NCBI RefSeq assembly: GCF_017815535.1 | Contig: NZ_CP072596.1 | Span: 558,001-622,000, forward strand | DNA length: 64,000 nt | Reading direction: 5' to 3' | From: Tessaracoccus sp. MC1865 | GTDB lineage: Bacteria; Actinomycetota; Actinomycetes; Propionibacteriales; Propionibacteriaceae | Part shown: one piece after another, positions 1-11,912 of the stretch | Position numbering within the stretch: the first letter of the stretch is position 1 | Layout of the letters: each line of letters starts with the position of its first letter | Made by a program: the position numbers and the translations under genes | The notes under the pieces: model-generated | Told to the model about the DNA's origin: nothing | Database searches by the model: none | What the model saw: the letters and a program-made list of their open reading frames with translations, nothing else

Positions 1-2868
<2,868 letters not shown>

Positions 2869-2876
<8 letters not shown>

Positions 2877-3873
2877 ACCCGACGACCGACTGCGCCACGC
2901 GGTAGGCAAGCACCGAGACGCTGCGTCCGGTGCGGCCGGGCAGGTTGACCAGCTGGCCCATGCCGCTGCGTCGTAGCTGCCTGTGCGCCGGCGCGTGGGC
3001 GGCGCGAAGGTCGCGCCACAACTCGCGCTTCTGCTGCAACTGCTCCGGCCCTCCGGCGCGGATCAGCATGATCGAGGAGACGGCGCACACCAGCCCCAGG
3101 TAGTGCACCTGGTAGCGGTGCAGGGCATCCGGCGTCGAACCGGGCGACGGTAGCGCGCCGATCATCAGGCGGTTGACGCGCAGCTGCTGGTCCAGGCGCT
3201 TCAGCATGACGGCCTCGTTGACCGACTGGTCGGCGCGGCCGATGTGGTACCGGTACAGGTCCACGTCCAGGTAGAACAGCCGCTGCACGTAGGGCAGGGG
3301 CACGAAGGCGTAGAGGTTGTCGACGTAGAAGGTGTGCTCCGGCAGGCGCATGCCGGAGTTGCGCAGCACCGCCGTGCGGTAGGTCAGCGCGTGCATCAGC
3401 ATCCCCTGGTCGGCGCGGAACCGGCCCACCTCGTCCCAACCGAACTCGCGCCCCGTGGGGAGGGTGGAGCGGTAGCGCATGGCGTGCCGGTGCGTGCGGC
3501 CCTCCTTCTCGTAGACGAAGTTCGTCACGACGAGGTCCAGCCGGTCCTGGCCGCGCAGCACGCCGAGCAGCGCCGTGAGCGCCTCGCGGTCGAGCCAGTC
3601 GTCGCTGTCCACCACCCGGAAGTAGCGCCCCGTGGCGGCGTCCAGGCCGGCGTTGACCGCCGACCCGTGGCCGCCATTGGCCTTGTCCACCACGCGCACC
3701 TGCCCGGGGTGCGCCTCCGCGTAGCGGTGCGCGATGGCCGAGGTGTCGTCGCTGGAGCCGTCGTTGACGACGATGACCTCGAGGTCGTCGTCGAGCGGCA
3801 TCAGGGAGTCGAGGCAGCGGTGGAGGTAGGCGGCCGAGTTGTAGCTCGGCACGGCCAGGGTCAGGGTCGTCAT
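2869..3873 (-). CDS. Family 2 glycosyltransferase
   Basis: GT-A fold transferase of 334 aa, probably making a surface or cell-wall glycan. The start TLAVPSYNSAAYLHRCLDSL is the nucleotide-sugar motif. VIVVNDGSSDDT and the DxD-type motif VVDSDDWLD (residues 87-94) bind metal and sugar nucleotide. No membrane spans are evident. The GtrA-like gene ends upstream at 3883 with a 9-nt gap, and the GH3 gene precedes that, so the three probably form an operon. Acceptor and donor cannot be read from sequence. Confidence 0.85.
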
Positions 3874-3882
3874 GTCCGGTCC

Positions 3883-4503
3883 TCAGACCGTCTGCTCAGC
3901 GACGTCTTCGGCGGGCACGGGCTCCTGACGGAAGATGAGCTTGAAGATGGGGTAGAACACCCAGAACGAGATGGCCGCGTTGATGATCATCGTGACGACG
4001 TCTGCGACGGTCTCGCCGGTTTGTCCCCAGCCGAGGGTGTTGATCAGGAAGGTGTAGATCGGCGCCTTGTAGAAGCCCTGTGCGGCCGCCGCCACGACGG
4101 TGATGACGACGTAGGCCACCAGGTACCAGAACGCGGCCCGCCAGATGCTGGTGTTCGACTTGAACGTGATGTTGCGCTGTGCGAAGAAGTTGATGATCTG
4201 CGCGATGCCGATGGCGAGTTGGACGGCGAGGAAGTAGGCCAGGCCGCCCCCTCCGTCGGGCAGGGCGCCGGCGGCGTAGTCGAAGATGAAGTACTGGGAG
4301 CCGTCAACGTTGGCGCCCACCGGCCACACCTGGAAGTTGGTGTCGATCAGTGAGGTGCGCGCGAAGATGGCGCGGAACAGCGGCATGACGATGATCTGCA
4401 GCACGGTGACCCCGTTGCTGAGGATGAAGAACATCAGGAACTTCGACAGTTCCGGGTGGCGCTCGCTGTAACGGCCCCACGCGGTGCGGATCTTGGTGAA
4501 CAT
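3883..4503 (-). CDS. GtrA-like small membrane protein
   Basis: Protein of 206 aa with four predicted membrane segments: FLMFFILSNGVTVLQIIVMPL, FLAVQLAIGIAQIINFF, AAFWYLVAYVVITVVAAAA, and VTMIINAAISFWVFYPIF. The NFFAQRNITFKSN segment matches the Nx(3-5)RxxTF signature of the GtrA family. GtrA proteins are thought to help flip undecaprenyl-linked sugars or support glycosyl transfer. A longer extracellular loop than usual (about residues 50-85) separates the first two spans. It sits between the GH3 and GT2 genes on the same strand, consistent with a role in surface glycosylation. Confidence 0.75.
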   Translation of the reverse strand: MFTKIRTAWGRYSERHPELSKFLMFFILSNGVTVLQIIVMPLFRAIFARTSLIDTNFQVWPVGANVDGSQYFIFDYAAGALPDGGGGLAYFLAVQLAIGIAQIINFFAQRNITFKSNTSIWRAAFWYLVAYVVITVVAAAAQGFYKAPIYTFLINTLGWGQTGETVADVVTMIINAAISFWVFYPIFKLIFRQEPVPAEDVAEQTV

Positions 4504-4527
4504 GGGCGGGTCTGCTCCTTGGTGATT

Positions 4528-6918
4528 TCAGTGTGCGTTGAGCTGGCGGGACAGGTCCCTGCCCAGGCGCCGGTTGCGGAAGAAGCCGCTGACGATGGTG
4601 CGCAGCCCACGGAAGTGGTGGCCGTTCACGAGCGCGACGATGCCGTCGACCATCTCGTCGCTGACCATGCCGTTGGACATCTTCGCGATGGCCCGGAACG
4701 GCATGTTGTACAGGAACTGGATGTTGAGGTCCGGCTCGCCCTTGGCCTCGCTTCGACGGCGCAGGGTGACGAGGATCCAGTGCGCCAACCGGCCCAGGGG
4801 GCTGCGGGCGCGGCTGAGGTCGCCGAGCGGGTCGTTGCGGTCCAGCGCGCCGGAGGTGGCGTCCCTGGGCACGGTGATGCCGAACAGGTCGCTGAACTCG
4901 TCGTCGGCGAGGCCGCGCAGCATTGCCCTGCGCACGGTCTCAGGCGCCACGGTCGGGTCGACGTCGACTCCCGGGACCTGCAGCTCCCCGCTCAGCCGCA
5001 GGTCGGCGGAGCTGGCGCCCACGAGGACGCGGCGCAGCCCGCCCTCGGTCTCCCAGACGCCGGAGGTGGCGTCGAAGTGGCGCCAGGTGTAGCGGTCGAA
5101 GGGGATCGTCACGCTGGCGGAGTCGCCCGCGGCGAGGTGCACCTTCACGAAGCCCTTGAGTTCCTTGACCGGCCGGACGACGGCGCTGGCGGGCGTCGAG
5201 ACGTAGAGCTGGGCGATCTCCGCGCCGGCCACCGGGCCGGTGTTGGTGATCGTGAATTCGGCGCCGGCCTCGGTGAGGTGGAGATCCGAGTAGGTGAAGT
5301 CGGTGTAGCTCAGCCCGTGGCCGAACGGGTAGCGGACCGAGCGCCCGGCTGCCTCGGCGTGGCGGTAGCCGACGAACAGACCCTCGCGGTAGACGCTCGC
5401 GCGGCCCTCGGCGGGGAAGCGCCCGAACGTGGGGGTCTCCACCAGCGACACCGGGTAGGTCTCCGCGAGCTTGCCCGACGGCGATACCTCGCCGGTCAGC
5501 ACCCGCAGGGCCGCCTCGGCGCCGGCCTGCCCGGACAGGTAGCCGTGCAGCACGGCCCGGGTCTGTTCCGCCCACGCCAGGTCCACGACGGAGCCCGCGC
5601 TGAGCACCACCACCACATTCCGGTTGACGGCGGCCACGGCGCGCAGCAGGGAAAGCTGGGCGTCAGGGAGGTCGATGTGGCGGCGATCGACGCCCTCGGA
5701 TTCGCTGATCTCGTCGAGGCCCAGGTAGACCAGCGCCACGTCGGCGGCGCGCGCGGCGGATACCGCCTGCGCCTCGAGGTCGCCGTCGATGCCGGAGTGG
5801 CGACGGTAGCCCTGCGCGAACGCGGTGAGCTCCAGGCCGCTGTCGGCGATGGCCTCGCGGGCGGAGCTCAGCCGGGTGGGGTTGACCTGGGACGAGCCGG
5901 CCCCCTGGTAGCGCGGCGTGTCAGCCATGTCGCCGATGAGCGCCACGCGGGTGCCGGGGGAGAGGGGGAGGATGTCATCCTCGTTGCGCACCAGCACCAT
6001 CGACTCCTCCGCGGCGCGGCGGGCGAGTGCATGGTGGGCGTCGTGGTCGACGGTGGGGCGCTCGGCGTCGGCACCGGCGAGGGCGAGCCTGACGACTTCG
6101 GCGGCCCGGGCTGTGAGGTCGGCCTCGGACAGGCGCCCGTCGCGGACGGCCTCGACCAGTTGGCGCACCGAATCCAGCCCCGGGGCCGGCATCTCCAGGT
6201 TGGCGCCGGCGGCGACGGCGGCGACGGGGTCGTTGCTGCCGCCCCAGTCGCTGATCACCACGCCGTCGAAGCCCCATTCACCGCGCAGGATGTCCGTGAG
6301 CAGGTGGCGGTTCTCATGGGCATACGTGCCGTTGACGAGGTTGTAGGAGCTCATCAGTGCACGCGGCGCGGCCTCGCGGACCACGATCTCGAAGGCGGTG
6401 AGGTACACCTCGCGCAGCGTGCGCTCGTCGACGACGGAATCTGACGCCATCCGGCGCAGTTCCTGGCTGTTGACCGCGAAATGCTTGGGAGTGGCCGCGA
6501 CACCTTCGGCCTGGATGCCCCGCACGTAGCCGGCGGCCAGCTTGCCGCTGAGGTAGGGGTCCTCGGAGAAGTACTCGAAGTTGCGCCCGCCCAGGGGGCT
6601 GCGCTTCAGGTTGAGGCCGGGGCCCAGCAGGACGTTGACGCCCAGCGCGGCGGCCTCGCGCCCGAGCGCGTGCCCCACCTCCTCGGCCAAGTCGACGTCC
6701 CAGCTGCAGGCCACCGTCGCCGAGGTGGGGAAGCAGGTGGCCGGTTCGGAGGCGTTGAGGCCGAGGTGGTCGCCGGAGCCCACCTGCTTGCGGACGCCGT
6801 GCGGGCCGTCCGCCATGAAGAACGACGGGACGCCGTGCCTGGGCAGGTCGCGTGACTGCCAGACGTTCTTGCCGCTCAGCAGGGCGGCCTTCTCAAGCGT
6901 CGTGAGTTCCTGGGTCAT
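4528..6918 (-). CDS. Glycoside hydrolase family 3 beta-glucosidase
   Basis: Enzyme of 796 aa releasing terminal beta-linked glucose or related sugars. The GH3 N-domain shows GPGLNLKRSPLGGRNFEYFSEDP, TPKHFAVNSQE and the nucleophile motif VISDWGG (D224 by family alignment). The GH3 C-domain includes LIGDMAD and HGYLSGQAGAEAALRVLTGEVSPSGKLAETYP. A fibronectin-III-like region follows (VAGAEIAQLYVSTP), then a roughly 120-residue tail. No signal peptide is visible, so it is probably cytosolic. The ATG at 6918 is preceded by GGAG; an in-frame ATG at 6930 is an alternative. The frame stays open for 700 nt further upstream, but that part is low-complexity shadow. Confidence 0.92.
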   Translation of the reverse strand: MTQELTTLEKAALLSGKNVWQSRDLPRHGVPSFFMADGPHGVRKQVGSGDHLGLNASEPATCFPTSATVACSWDVDLAEEVGHALGREAAALGVNVLLGPGLNLKRSPLGGRNFEYFSEDPYLSGKLAAGYVRGIQAEGVAATPKHFAVNSQELRRMASDSVVDERTLREVYLTAFEIVVREAAPRALMSSYNLVNGTYAHENRHLLTDILRGEWGFDGVVISDWGGSNDPVAAVAAGANLEMPAPGLDSVRQLVEAVRDGRLSEADLTARAAEVVRLALAGADAERPTVDHDAHHALARRAAEESMVLVRNEDDILPLSPGTRVALIGDMADTPRYQGAGSSQVNPTRLSSAREAIADSGLELTAFAQGYRRHSGIDGDLEAQAVSAARAADVALVYLGLDEISESEGVDRRHIDLPDAQLSLLRAVAAVNRNVVVVLSAGSVVDLAWAEQTRAVLHGYLSGQAGAEAALRVLTGEVSPSGKLAETYPVSLVETPTFGRFPAEGRASVYREGLFVGYRHAEAAGRSVRYPFGHGLSYTDFTYSDLHLTEAGAEFTITNTGPVAGAEIAQLYVSTPASAVVRPVKELKGFVKVHLAAGDSASVTIPFDRYTWRHFDATSGVWETEGGLRRVLVGASSADLRLSGELQVPGVDVDPTVAPETVRRAMLRGLADDEFSDLFGITVPRDATSGALDRNDPLGDLSRARSPLGRLAHWILVTLRRRSEAKGEPDLNIQFLYNMPFRAIAKMSNGMVSDEMVDGIVALVNGHHFRGLRTIVSGFFRNRRLGRDLSRQLNAH

Positions 6919-7128
6919 GGGTATCTCCATTGATTCGCGTCCCCCGGATCCGGTGCGGACGGCCCGGGAAGGGTCGTCCCACAGTCGACCACGAGGGCGG
7001 GGCAGGGCGTCGGGGCCGATGCACAGTCGGCACGATCCGCGGCACGATCCGTCGTCGGGTGCCTGGGAGAGCCGGGCGCTGTGGGCGCCGTAACGGGAAG
7101 GTGGTGCGGCTCTGCGAGGATGACTGCC

Positions 7129-8037
7129 ATGACCATCCGACGACGGGCCGCGCTCTCGTTGGGTGCGCTCGCCGTCGTCGGCTGCGCTCCCATCATGAAC
7201 CCTGCGCGACCCCCTGTAGCCCCGCCCGCGCCGCAGCCGTCGCCCAGCCTCCGGCCGACGCCGGCGGAGCCGGCCGCCACCCCCGCGCACACCGCGCCAA
7301 CGACTCCAGCACCCTCGCCGTCGCCGACCCCGAGCCGCCCCGGCCGCGGCGACATCGTGGCCCGCTTCCAGGGCCAGAGCCCCACCCAGTGGGGACTGGA
7401 GGTCGACGGCGTGGTGCTCCGCCACGAACAGGCACCGGTCGTCCTCACGTTCGACGCCTGCGGCGGCCGTCACGGCTCCGGCGTCGACGAGGACCTGCTG
7501 GCCGCGCTCTCTGACACCGGCACACCGGCCACCCTCTTCGTCAACGCCCGCTGGGTGGAGGCGAACCCCGGCACGGTCCGCGACCTCATCGCCGAGCCGC
7601 TGTTCGAGCTGGCCAACCACGGCACCCGCCACCTGCCCTTGTCGGTCGAGGGGGAGGAGGCCTACGGCATCCCCGGCACCGGGTCGGTCGCCGAGGTGTA
7701 CGACGAGGTGATGGGGGCCCAGGAACTGCTCACCGGCCTCCTGGGCGAGGCGCCCCGCTTCTTCCGCTCAGGCACGGCGCACTACGACGACGTGGCGGTG
7801 GCCATCGCCCAGACCCTGGGGCTTCAGTGCATCAACTTCGATGTCAACACCGACGCCGGCGCCACCTTCTCGGCGTCGCAGGTGAGAGCCGCCACCCTGC
7901 AGGCCCGGGCGGGATCCATCTGCCTCGGTCACTTCAACAGACCGGGCTCCGGCACCGCAGAAGGCATCCGTCGGGCGATCCCCGAGCTGCTTGACCGGGG
8001 CCTCACTTTCGCCCGTCTGGGCGACGTCCTCCCCTGA
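7129..8037 (+). CDS. Polysaccharide deacetylase lipoprotein (NodB domain)
   Basis: Exported deacetylase of 302 aa. An N-terminal lipoprotein signal MTIRRRAALSLGALAVVGC puts the lipid-modified Cys at residue 19. It is followed by a Pro/Ala/Ser-rich spacer (about residues 20-70) and a NodB-type domain: VVLTFDACGG with the catalytic/metal Asp, TPATLFVNARW, ELANHGTRHL with the metal His pair, and FFRSGTAHYDDVA. The likely substrate is N-acetyl groups on peptidoglycan or another surface glycan. Start 7129 is favoured by GAGG nine bases upstream; an in-frame ATG lies at 7120. It is divergent from the GH3 gene. Confidence 0.87.
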   Translation: MTIRRRAALSLGALAVVGCAPIMNPARPPVAPPAPQPSPSLRPTPAEPAATPAHTAPTTPAPSPSPTPSRPGRGDIVARFQGQSPTQWGLEVDGVVLRHEQAPVVLTFDACGGRHGSGVDEDLLAALSDTGTPATLFVNARWVEANPGTVRDLIAEPLFELANHGTRHLPLSVEGEEAYGIPGTGSVAEVYDEVMGAQELLTGLLGEAPRFFRSGTAHYDDVAVAIAQTLGLQCINFDVNTDAGATFSASQVRAATLQARAGSICLGHFNRPGSGTAEGIRRAIPELLDRGLTFARLGDVLP

Positions 8038-8087
8038 GGTCGAGTGCGCAGATCCCACCCCTATGGCGGGGATTTTACGAAACCCTT

Positions 8088-8111
8088 GGTTGACCCCAAC
8101 CCTGCGGGTAC
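8088..8111 (+). promoter_or_regulatory. Possible alternative-sigma (SigB/SigH-like) promoter
   Basis: GGTTGA at 8088-8093 and GGGTAC at 8106-8111 resemble the GTTT-N13-15-GGGTA pattern of general-stress sigma factors in Gram-positive bacteria. The GTTG to GGGTA spacing is 13 nt. It lies 40 nt before the start of the CsbD-like gene, whose founding member is SigB-controlled. This is a pattern match only. Confidence 0.4.
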
Positions 8112-8150
8112 ATTGGGAAGTCCTATCCACCGACCGCTAGGAGGCAGCCT

Positions 8151-8378
8151 ATGGGACTCGGCGACAAGATGAAGGAAACCGTCGGTAAGGCCAAGGAAGG
8201 CATCGGCGACGCAACCGACAACGAAGAACTCCGCCGTAGTGGTCAGAAGGACCGCATCGAGGCAAACGTCTCGGAAGTCGGCCACAAGGTCGACGAGAAG
8301 GTGGGCGATGCCTCAGGCACCGTCGCCGACAAGGTTGAGGACTTCAAGGATTCCGTCACCGACGACCGTCGTCACTGA
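8151..8378 (+). CDS. CsbD-like stress-response protein
   Basis: Small, highly charged protein of 75 aa (MGLGDKMKETVGKAKEGIGDATDNEELRRSGQKD). It matches the CsbD family: KxKxxxGxAKEKxGxATxNxELxxxGxxD. These abundant hydrophilic proteins accumulate under general stress and have no established activity. The C-terminal half (HKVDEKVGDASGTVADKVEDF) repeats amphipathic heptad-like segments. The gene has a strong AGGAGG site eight bases upstream and its own terminator, so it is monocistronic. Confidence 0.85.
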   Translation: MGLGDKMKETVGKAKEGIGDATDNEELRRSGQKDRIEANVSEVGHKVDEKVGDASGTVADKVEDFKDSVTDDRRH

Positions 8379-8405
8379 CGACGGTCCGGCCACACGGCCC
8401 TGAAC

Positions 8406-8440
8406 CAAACGGGACCATCCCTCGCGGGTGGTCCCGTTTG
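8406..8440 (+). terminator. Intrinsic terminator after the CsbD-like gene
   Basis: Perfect 12-bp stem (CAAACGGGACCA at 8406-8417 with TGGTCCCGTTTG at 8429-8440) around an 11-nt loop, 28 nt after the stop codon. It has little of the T-run usual elsewhere, as is common in actinobacteria. Confidence 0.85.
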
Positions 8441-8560
8441 CTGTCTCCGCGTACCCGGAGCGTCCGCGAACGGACGACACAACAGACTACTTTCCCCCGG
8501 CACCCGGCTTTCTCGGGGGTGCCTCATGGAGCGCGCGGCGGCCATGATTGGATAGTTGCC

Positions 8561-10060
8561 ATGACAGCGCGAAAGATCGGCGTGACGGAGCTCGTGCTCC
8601 GCGACGCACATCAGAGTTTGATGGCGACTCGCATGGCCATGGAAGACATGGTGGATGCGTGCGAAGACATCGATCAGGCAGGCTACTGGTCGGTTGAATG
8701 CTGGGGCGGAGCGACGTTCGACGCGTGCATCCGCTTCCTGAACGAAGACCCCTGGAAGCGGCTGCGGACCTTCCGCGAGCTGATGCCCAACTCCCAGCTG
8801 CAGATGCTGCTGCGCGGCCAGAACCTCCTGGGGTACCGCCACTACGAGGACATGGTCGTCGACAAGTTCGTGGAGAAGTCCGCCGAGAACGGCATGGACG
8901 TGTTCCGCGTGTTCGACGCCCTCAACGACCCCCGCAACATGGCCAAGGCGATGCAGGCCGTCAAGAACGTCGGCAAGCACGCGCAGGGCACCATCTGCTA
9001 CACCGTCTCTCCCGTCCACACGGTTGAGGGCTACATCCGCCTGGCCGGCCAGCTCCTGGACATGGGCGCCGAGTCCATCGCCCTGAAGGACATGGCCGCG
9101 CTCCTGCAGCCGCAGCAGGCCTACGACATCGTCAAGGGCATCAAGGACACCTACGGCGACGTCCAGATCAACGTGCACTGCCACTCCACCACCGGCGTGA
9201 CGCTCGTGTCGCTGATGAAGGCCATCGAGGCTGGCGCCGACGTCGTGGACACCGCGATCTCGTCGATGTCGCTGGGCCCCGGACACAACCCCACGGAGTC
9301 GCTCGTGGCGATGCTCGAGGGCACCGGCTACGAAACCGGCCTCGACATGGAGCGCCTCCTGCGCATCCGTGACCACTTCGCCACGGTGCGCCCCAAGTAC
9401 AAGGAATTCGAGTCGGCCACCCTGGTCGACACCGACATCTTCTCCTCCCAGATCCCCGGCGGCATGCTCTCCAACATGGAGTCGCAGCTCAAGGCGCAGG
9501 GCGCGGGCGACCGCATCCGCGAGGTCATGGAGGAAGTGCCCCGGGTCAAGGCCGACGCGGGCCAGCCGCCGCTGGTCACCCCGTCGTCGCAGATCGTGGG
9601 CACGCAGGCCGTGTTCAACGTGCTGATGGGCCGCTACAAGGTGCTCACCGGTGAATTCGCGGACCTGATGCTCGGCTACTACGGCGAATGCCTCGGCGAG
9701 CGCAACCCCGAGGTCGTCGCACTGGCGCAGGCGCAGGCCAAGAAGGAGGTCATCACGGACCGCCCGGCAGACCACTTGAAGCCCGAATGGGACGAACTGG
9801 TCAAGGCCGCCTCGAACCTCGACGGCTACGACGGCTCCGAGGAGGACGTCCTCACCAACGCGATGTTCCCGGGTGTGGCGCCGAAGTTCCTCAAGTCGCG
9901 CGACGAAGGCCCCAAGAGCGTCGGCAAGACCCACGCCCAGCTCAAGTCCGAAGCGGCCGCCCAGAAGGCCGGCGCTGAGCGCCCCGGCATCACCGGCCCC
10001 GTCAAGTACAACGTCACCATTGCCGGCCGCTCGCACAGCGTTGCCGTCGAGCCGGCCTAA
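8561..10060 (+). CDS. Methylmalonyl-CoA carboxytransferase 5S subunit
   Basis: Transcarboxylase subunit of 499 aa that moves the carboxyl group from biotin to pyruvate, making oxaloacetate; acts in the Wood-Werkman propionate cycle. The TIM-barrel carboxyltransferase domain has ELVLRDAHQSLMATRM, SIALKDMAAL and VHCHSTTG (metal-site and carbamyl-lysine motifs). A conserved C-terminal PYC/OadA-like domain starts near residue 300 (TDIFSSQIPGGMLSNME). The length is close to the roughly 505 aa of the Propionibacterium freudenreichii subunit. The start at 8561 gives the canonical MTARKIGVTELVLRD; the Shine-Dalgarno is weak. It is the first gene of a four-gene operon. Confidence 0.95.
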   Translation: MTARKIGVTELVLRDAHQSLMATRMAMEDMVDACEDIDQAGYWSVECWGGATFDACIRFLNEDPWKRLRTFRELMPNSQLQMLLRGQNLLGYRHYEDMVVDKFVEKSAENGMDVFRVFDALNDPRNMAKAMQAVKNVGKHAQGTICYTVSPVHTVEGYIRLAGQLLDMGAESIALKDMAALLQPQQAYDIVKGIKDTYGDVQINVHCHSTTGVTLVSLMKAIEAGADVVDTAISSMSLGPGHNPTESLVAMLEGTGYETGLDMERLLRIRDHFATVRPKYKEFESATLVDTDIFSSQIPGGMLSNMESQLKAQGAGDRIREVMEEVPRVKADAGQPPLVTPSSQIVGTQAVFNVLMGRYKVLTGEFADLMLGYYGECLGERNPEVVALAQAQAKKEVITDRPADHLKPEWDELVKAASNLDGYDGSEEDVLTNAMFPGVAPKFLKSRDEGPKSVGKTHAQLKSEAAAQKAGAERPGITGPVKYNVTIAGRSHSVAVEPA

Positions 10061-10071
10061 GGAGAACATTC

Positions 10072-11628
10072 ATGGCAAAGCAGCACACGATGGAGGAGCG
10101 CCTCGCGCAGCTCGCCGAACGCCGCGCGCACGTGCAGACGGGCGGCGGCGAGGACAAACTCCAGAAGCAGCGCGACAAGGGCAAGCTGACCGCCCGTGAG
10201 CGCGTCGCCGCCATGCTCGACGAGGGCTCCTTCCAGGAGACGGGGGCGTTCCGCAAGAACCGCACCACCACCTTCGGCATGGACAAGGCGGACATGCCCG
10301 CCGAGGGCGTCGTCACCGGTTCCGGCTACGTCATGGGCCGCCCGGTCCACATCGCCTCGCAGGACTTCACCGTCATGGGTGGCTCCGCGGGCGAGGCCCA
10401 CTCGATCAAGGTGACCGAGGCCCTCAACGCCTCGCTTCGCACCGGCACCCCGTTCGTCTTCATCAACGACTCGGGTGGCGCGCGCGTGCAGGAGGGCATC
10501 GATTCGCTGTCCGGCTACGGCAAGGTCTTCTACGCCAACGTGCTCCTCTCGGGCGCGGTGCCGCAGATCTCGATCATCGCCGGCCCCTGCGCCGGTGGCG
10601 CCGCCTACTCCCCGGCGTTGACGGATTTCATCATCCAGACCCGCAAGGCCCACATGTTCATCACGGGCCCGGGCGTGATCAAGCAGGTCACCGGCGAAGA
10701 GGTCACGCAGGACGACCTGGGCGGCGCCGACGCCCACATGGGTCGTTCCGGCGTCGTGCACTTCGTCGCGGACGACGACGAGCAGGCCATCCTGATCGCC
10801 CAGAAGCTGCTGAGCTTCCTGCCGCAGAACAACACCGAAGACGCCCCCGTCGTCAACCCCGACGACGTGGTGGAGCCCAACGAGAAGCTGCGGGGCATCA
10901 TCCCGGTCGAGTCCAACAAGGGCTACGACGTGCGGGAGATCATCCACGAGATCGTCGACCACGCCGACTTCCTCGAGGTGCAGGCCGGCTGGGCGCGGAA
11001 CATCGTGGTGGGCTTCGGCCGCATCGTGGGCCGCACCATCGGCATCATCGCCAACCAGCCCAGCGTCATGTCCGGTGTCCTCGACATCGACTCCTCTGAC
11101 AAGGCCAGCAAGTTCGTCCGCTTCTGCAACGCCTTCAACATCCCCGTGGTGAACCTGGTCGACGTGCCGGGCTTCCTCCCCGGTGTCGCCCAGGAGCACA
11201 ACGGCATCATCCGCCACGGCGCGAAGATGCTCTACGCCTACTCCGCGGCCACCGTCCCGAAGATCACCGTGGTGCTGCGCAAGGCGTACGGCGGCGCGTA
11301 CCTGGCCATGTGTTCCAAGGACCTCGGGGCCGACAAGGTGTTCGCCTGGCCCACCGCAGAGATCGCGGTGATGGGTGCGGAGGGCGCGGCCAACGTCGTG
11401 TTCCGTCGTGAGATCGCCGCAGCCGAAGACCAGGACGCGCGCCGCGCCGAACTGGTGGAGGAGTACCGCGAGACGTTCTCGACGCCCTACATGGCGGCCA
11501 GCCGTGGCCTCGTCGACGACATCATCGATCCCGCAGACACCCGCCGCGAGATCGCCATGGCGCTCGAGCTGCTCATCGGCAAGCGCGAGATCCGCCCGGC
11601 CAAGAAGCACGGCCTCGGCCCTGCGTGA
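10072..11628 (+). CDS. Methylmalonyl-CoA carboxytransferase 12S subunit
   Basis: Central hexameric subunit (518 aa) that transfers carboxyl from methylmalonyl-CoA to biotin, releasing propionyl-CoA. It has the double crotonase fold of acyl-CoA carboxylase beta subunits. The N-half has FINDSGGARVQEGIDSLSGYGKVF and GPCAGGAAYSPALTDF (CoA oxyanion loop). The C-half has NLVDVPGFLPGVAQEHNGIIRHGAKMLYAY and KAYGGAYLAMCSKDLGAD. It ends in REIRPAKKHGLGPA, typical for the family. AAGGAG lies before the ATG and it follows the 5S gene by 11 nt. Confidence 0.96.
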   Translation: MAKQHTMEERLAQLAERRAHVQTGGGEDKLQKQRDKGKLTARERVAAMLDEGSFQETGAFRKNRTTTFGMDKADMPAEGVVTGSGYVMGRPVHIASQDFTVMGGSAGEAHSIKVTEALNASLRTGTPFVFINDSGGARVQEGIDSLSGYGKVFYANVLLSGAVPQISIIAGPCAGGAAYSPALTDFIIQTRKAHMFITGPGVIKQVTGEEVTQDDLGGADAHMGRSGVVHFVADDDEQAILIAQKLLSFLPQNNTEDAPVVNPDDVVEPNEKLRGIIPVESNKGYDVREIIHEIVDHADFLEVQAGWARNIVVGFGRIVGRTIGIIANQPSVMSGVLDIDSSDKASKFVRFCNAFNIPVVNLVDVPGFLPGVAQEHNGIIRHGAKMLYAYSAATVPKITVVLRKAYGGAYLAMCSKDLGADKVFAWPTAEIAVMGAEGAANVVFRREIAAAEDQDARRAELVEEYRETFSTPYMAASRGLVDDIIDPADTRREIAMALELLIGKREIRPAKKHGLGPA

Positions 11629-11639
11629 TCGGAGTCGAC

Positions 11640-11900
11640 ATGGAAGACACCCAGATGCAGGAGTTGCGCGACCTCGTCGCGCAACTCACGGACAGAATCG
11701 CGGGGCTGGAGGCGCAGGTCTCCGAGCTGCAGTCCGCCAAGGAGATCCCCGAGGCGGACCTCATCGCCATCGGTGCCGCGGTGGCGGCGTACTTCGGGCA
11801 CCGCGCCCGGGTGCGCGCCATCCGGTACGGCTCGCAGACCCGTTGGGCCGCCGCCACCCGAACCCGCGTCCATGACCGCTCCGTCCCGCACGTCCGTTAA
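11640..11900 (+). CDS. Small protein between 12S and 1.3S transcarboxylase genes
   Basis: Protein of 86 aa. The N-terminal half is an acidic coiled-coil-like helix (MEDTQMQELRDLVAQLTDRIAGLEAQVSELQSAKEI). The second half contains DLIAIGAAVAAYFGHRARVRAIRY and a basic tail. The AAVAAYxGxxAxVRxIR stretch resembles small accessory subunits of biotin-dependent decarboxylases and carboxylases (AccE or MmdD/E type), so a role in complex assembly is likely. This is inference from position and a short motif. The ATG at 11640 has GGAG five bases upstream. It starts 11 nt after the 12S stop. Confidence 0.75.
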   Translation: MEDTQMQELRDLVAQLTDRIAGLEAQVSELQSAKEIPEADLIAIGAAVAAYFGHRARVRAIRYGSQTRWAAATRTRVHDRSVPHVR

Positions 11901-11912
11901 GGAGACACCACA

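Noticed and set aside
4456..6444. Plus-strand frame of 662 codons
   Set aside because: Shadow of the GH3 glucosidase; no motifs or ribosome site.
6919..7632. Upstream extension of the GH3 frame (about 238 codons)
   Set aside because: Runs through the divergent intergenic region and antisense to the deacetylase; the sequence is low complexity and the family start is at 6918.
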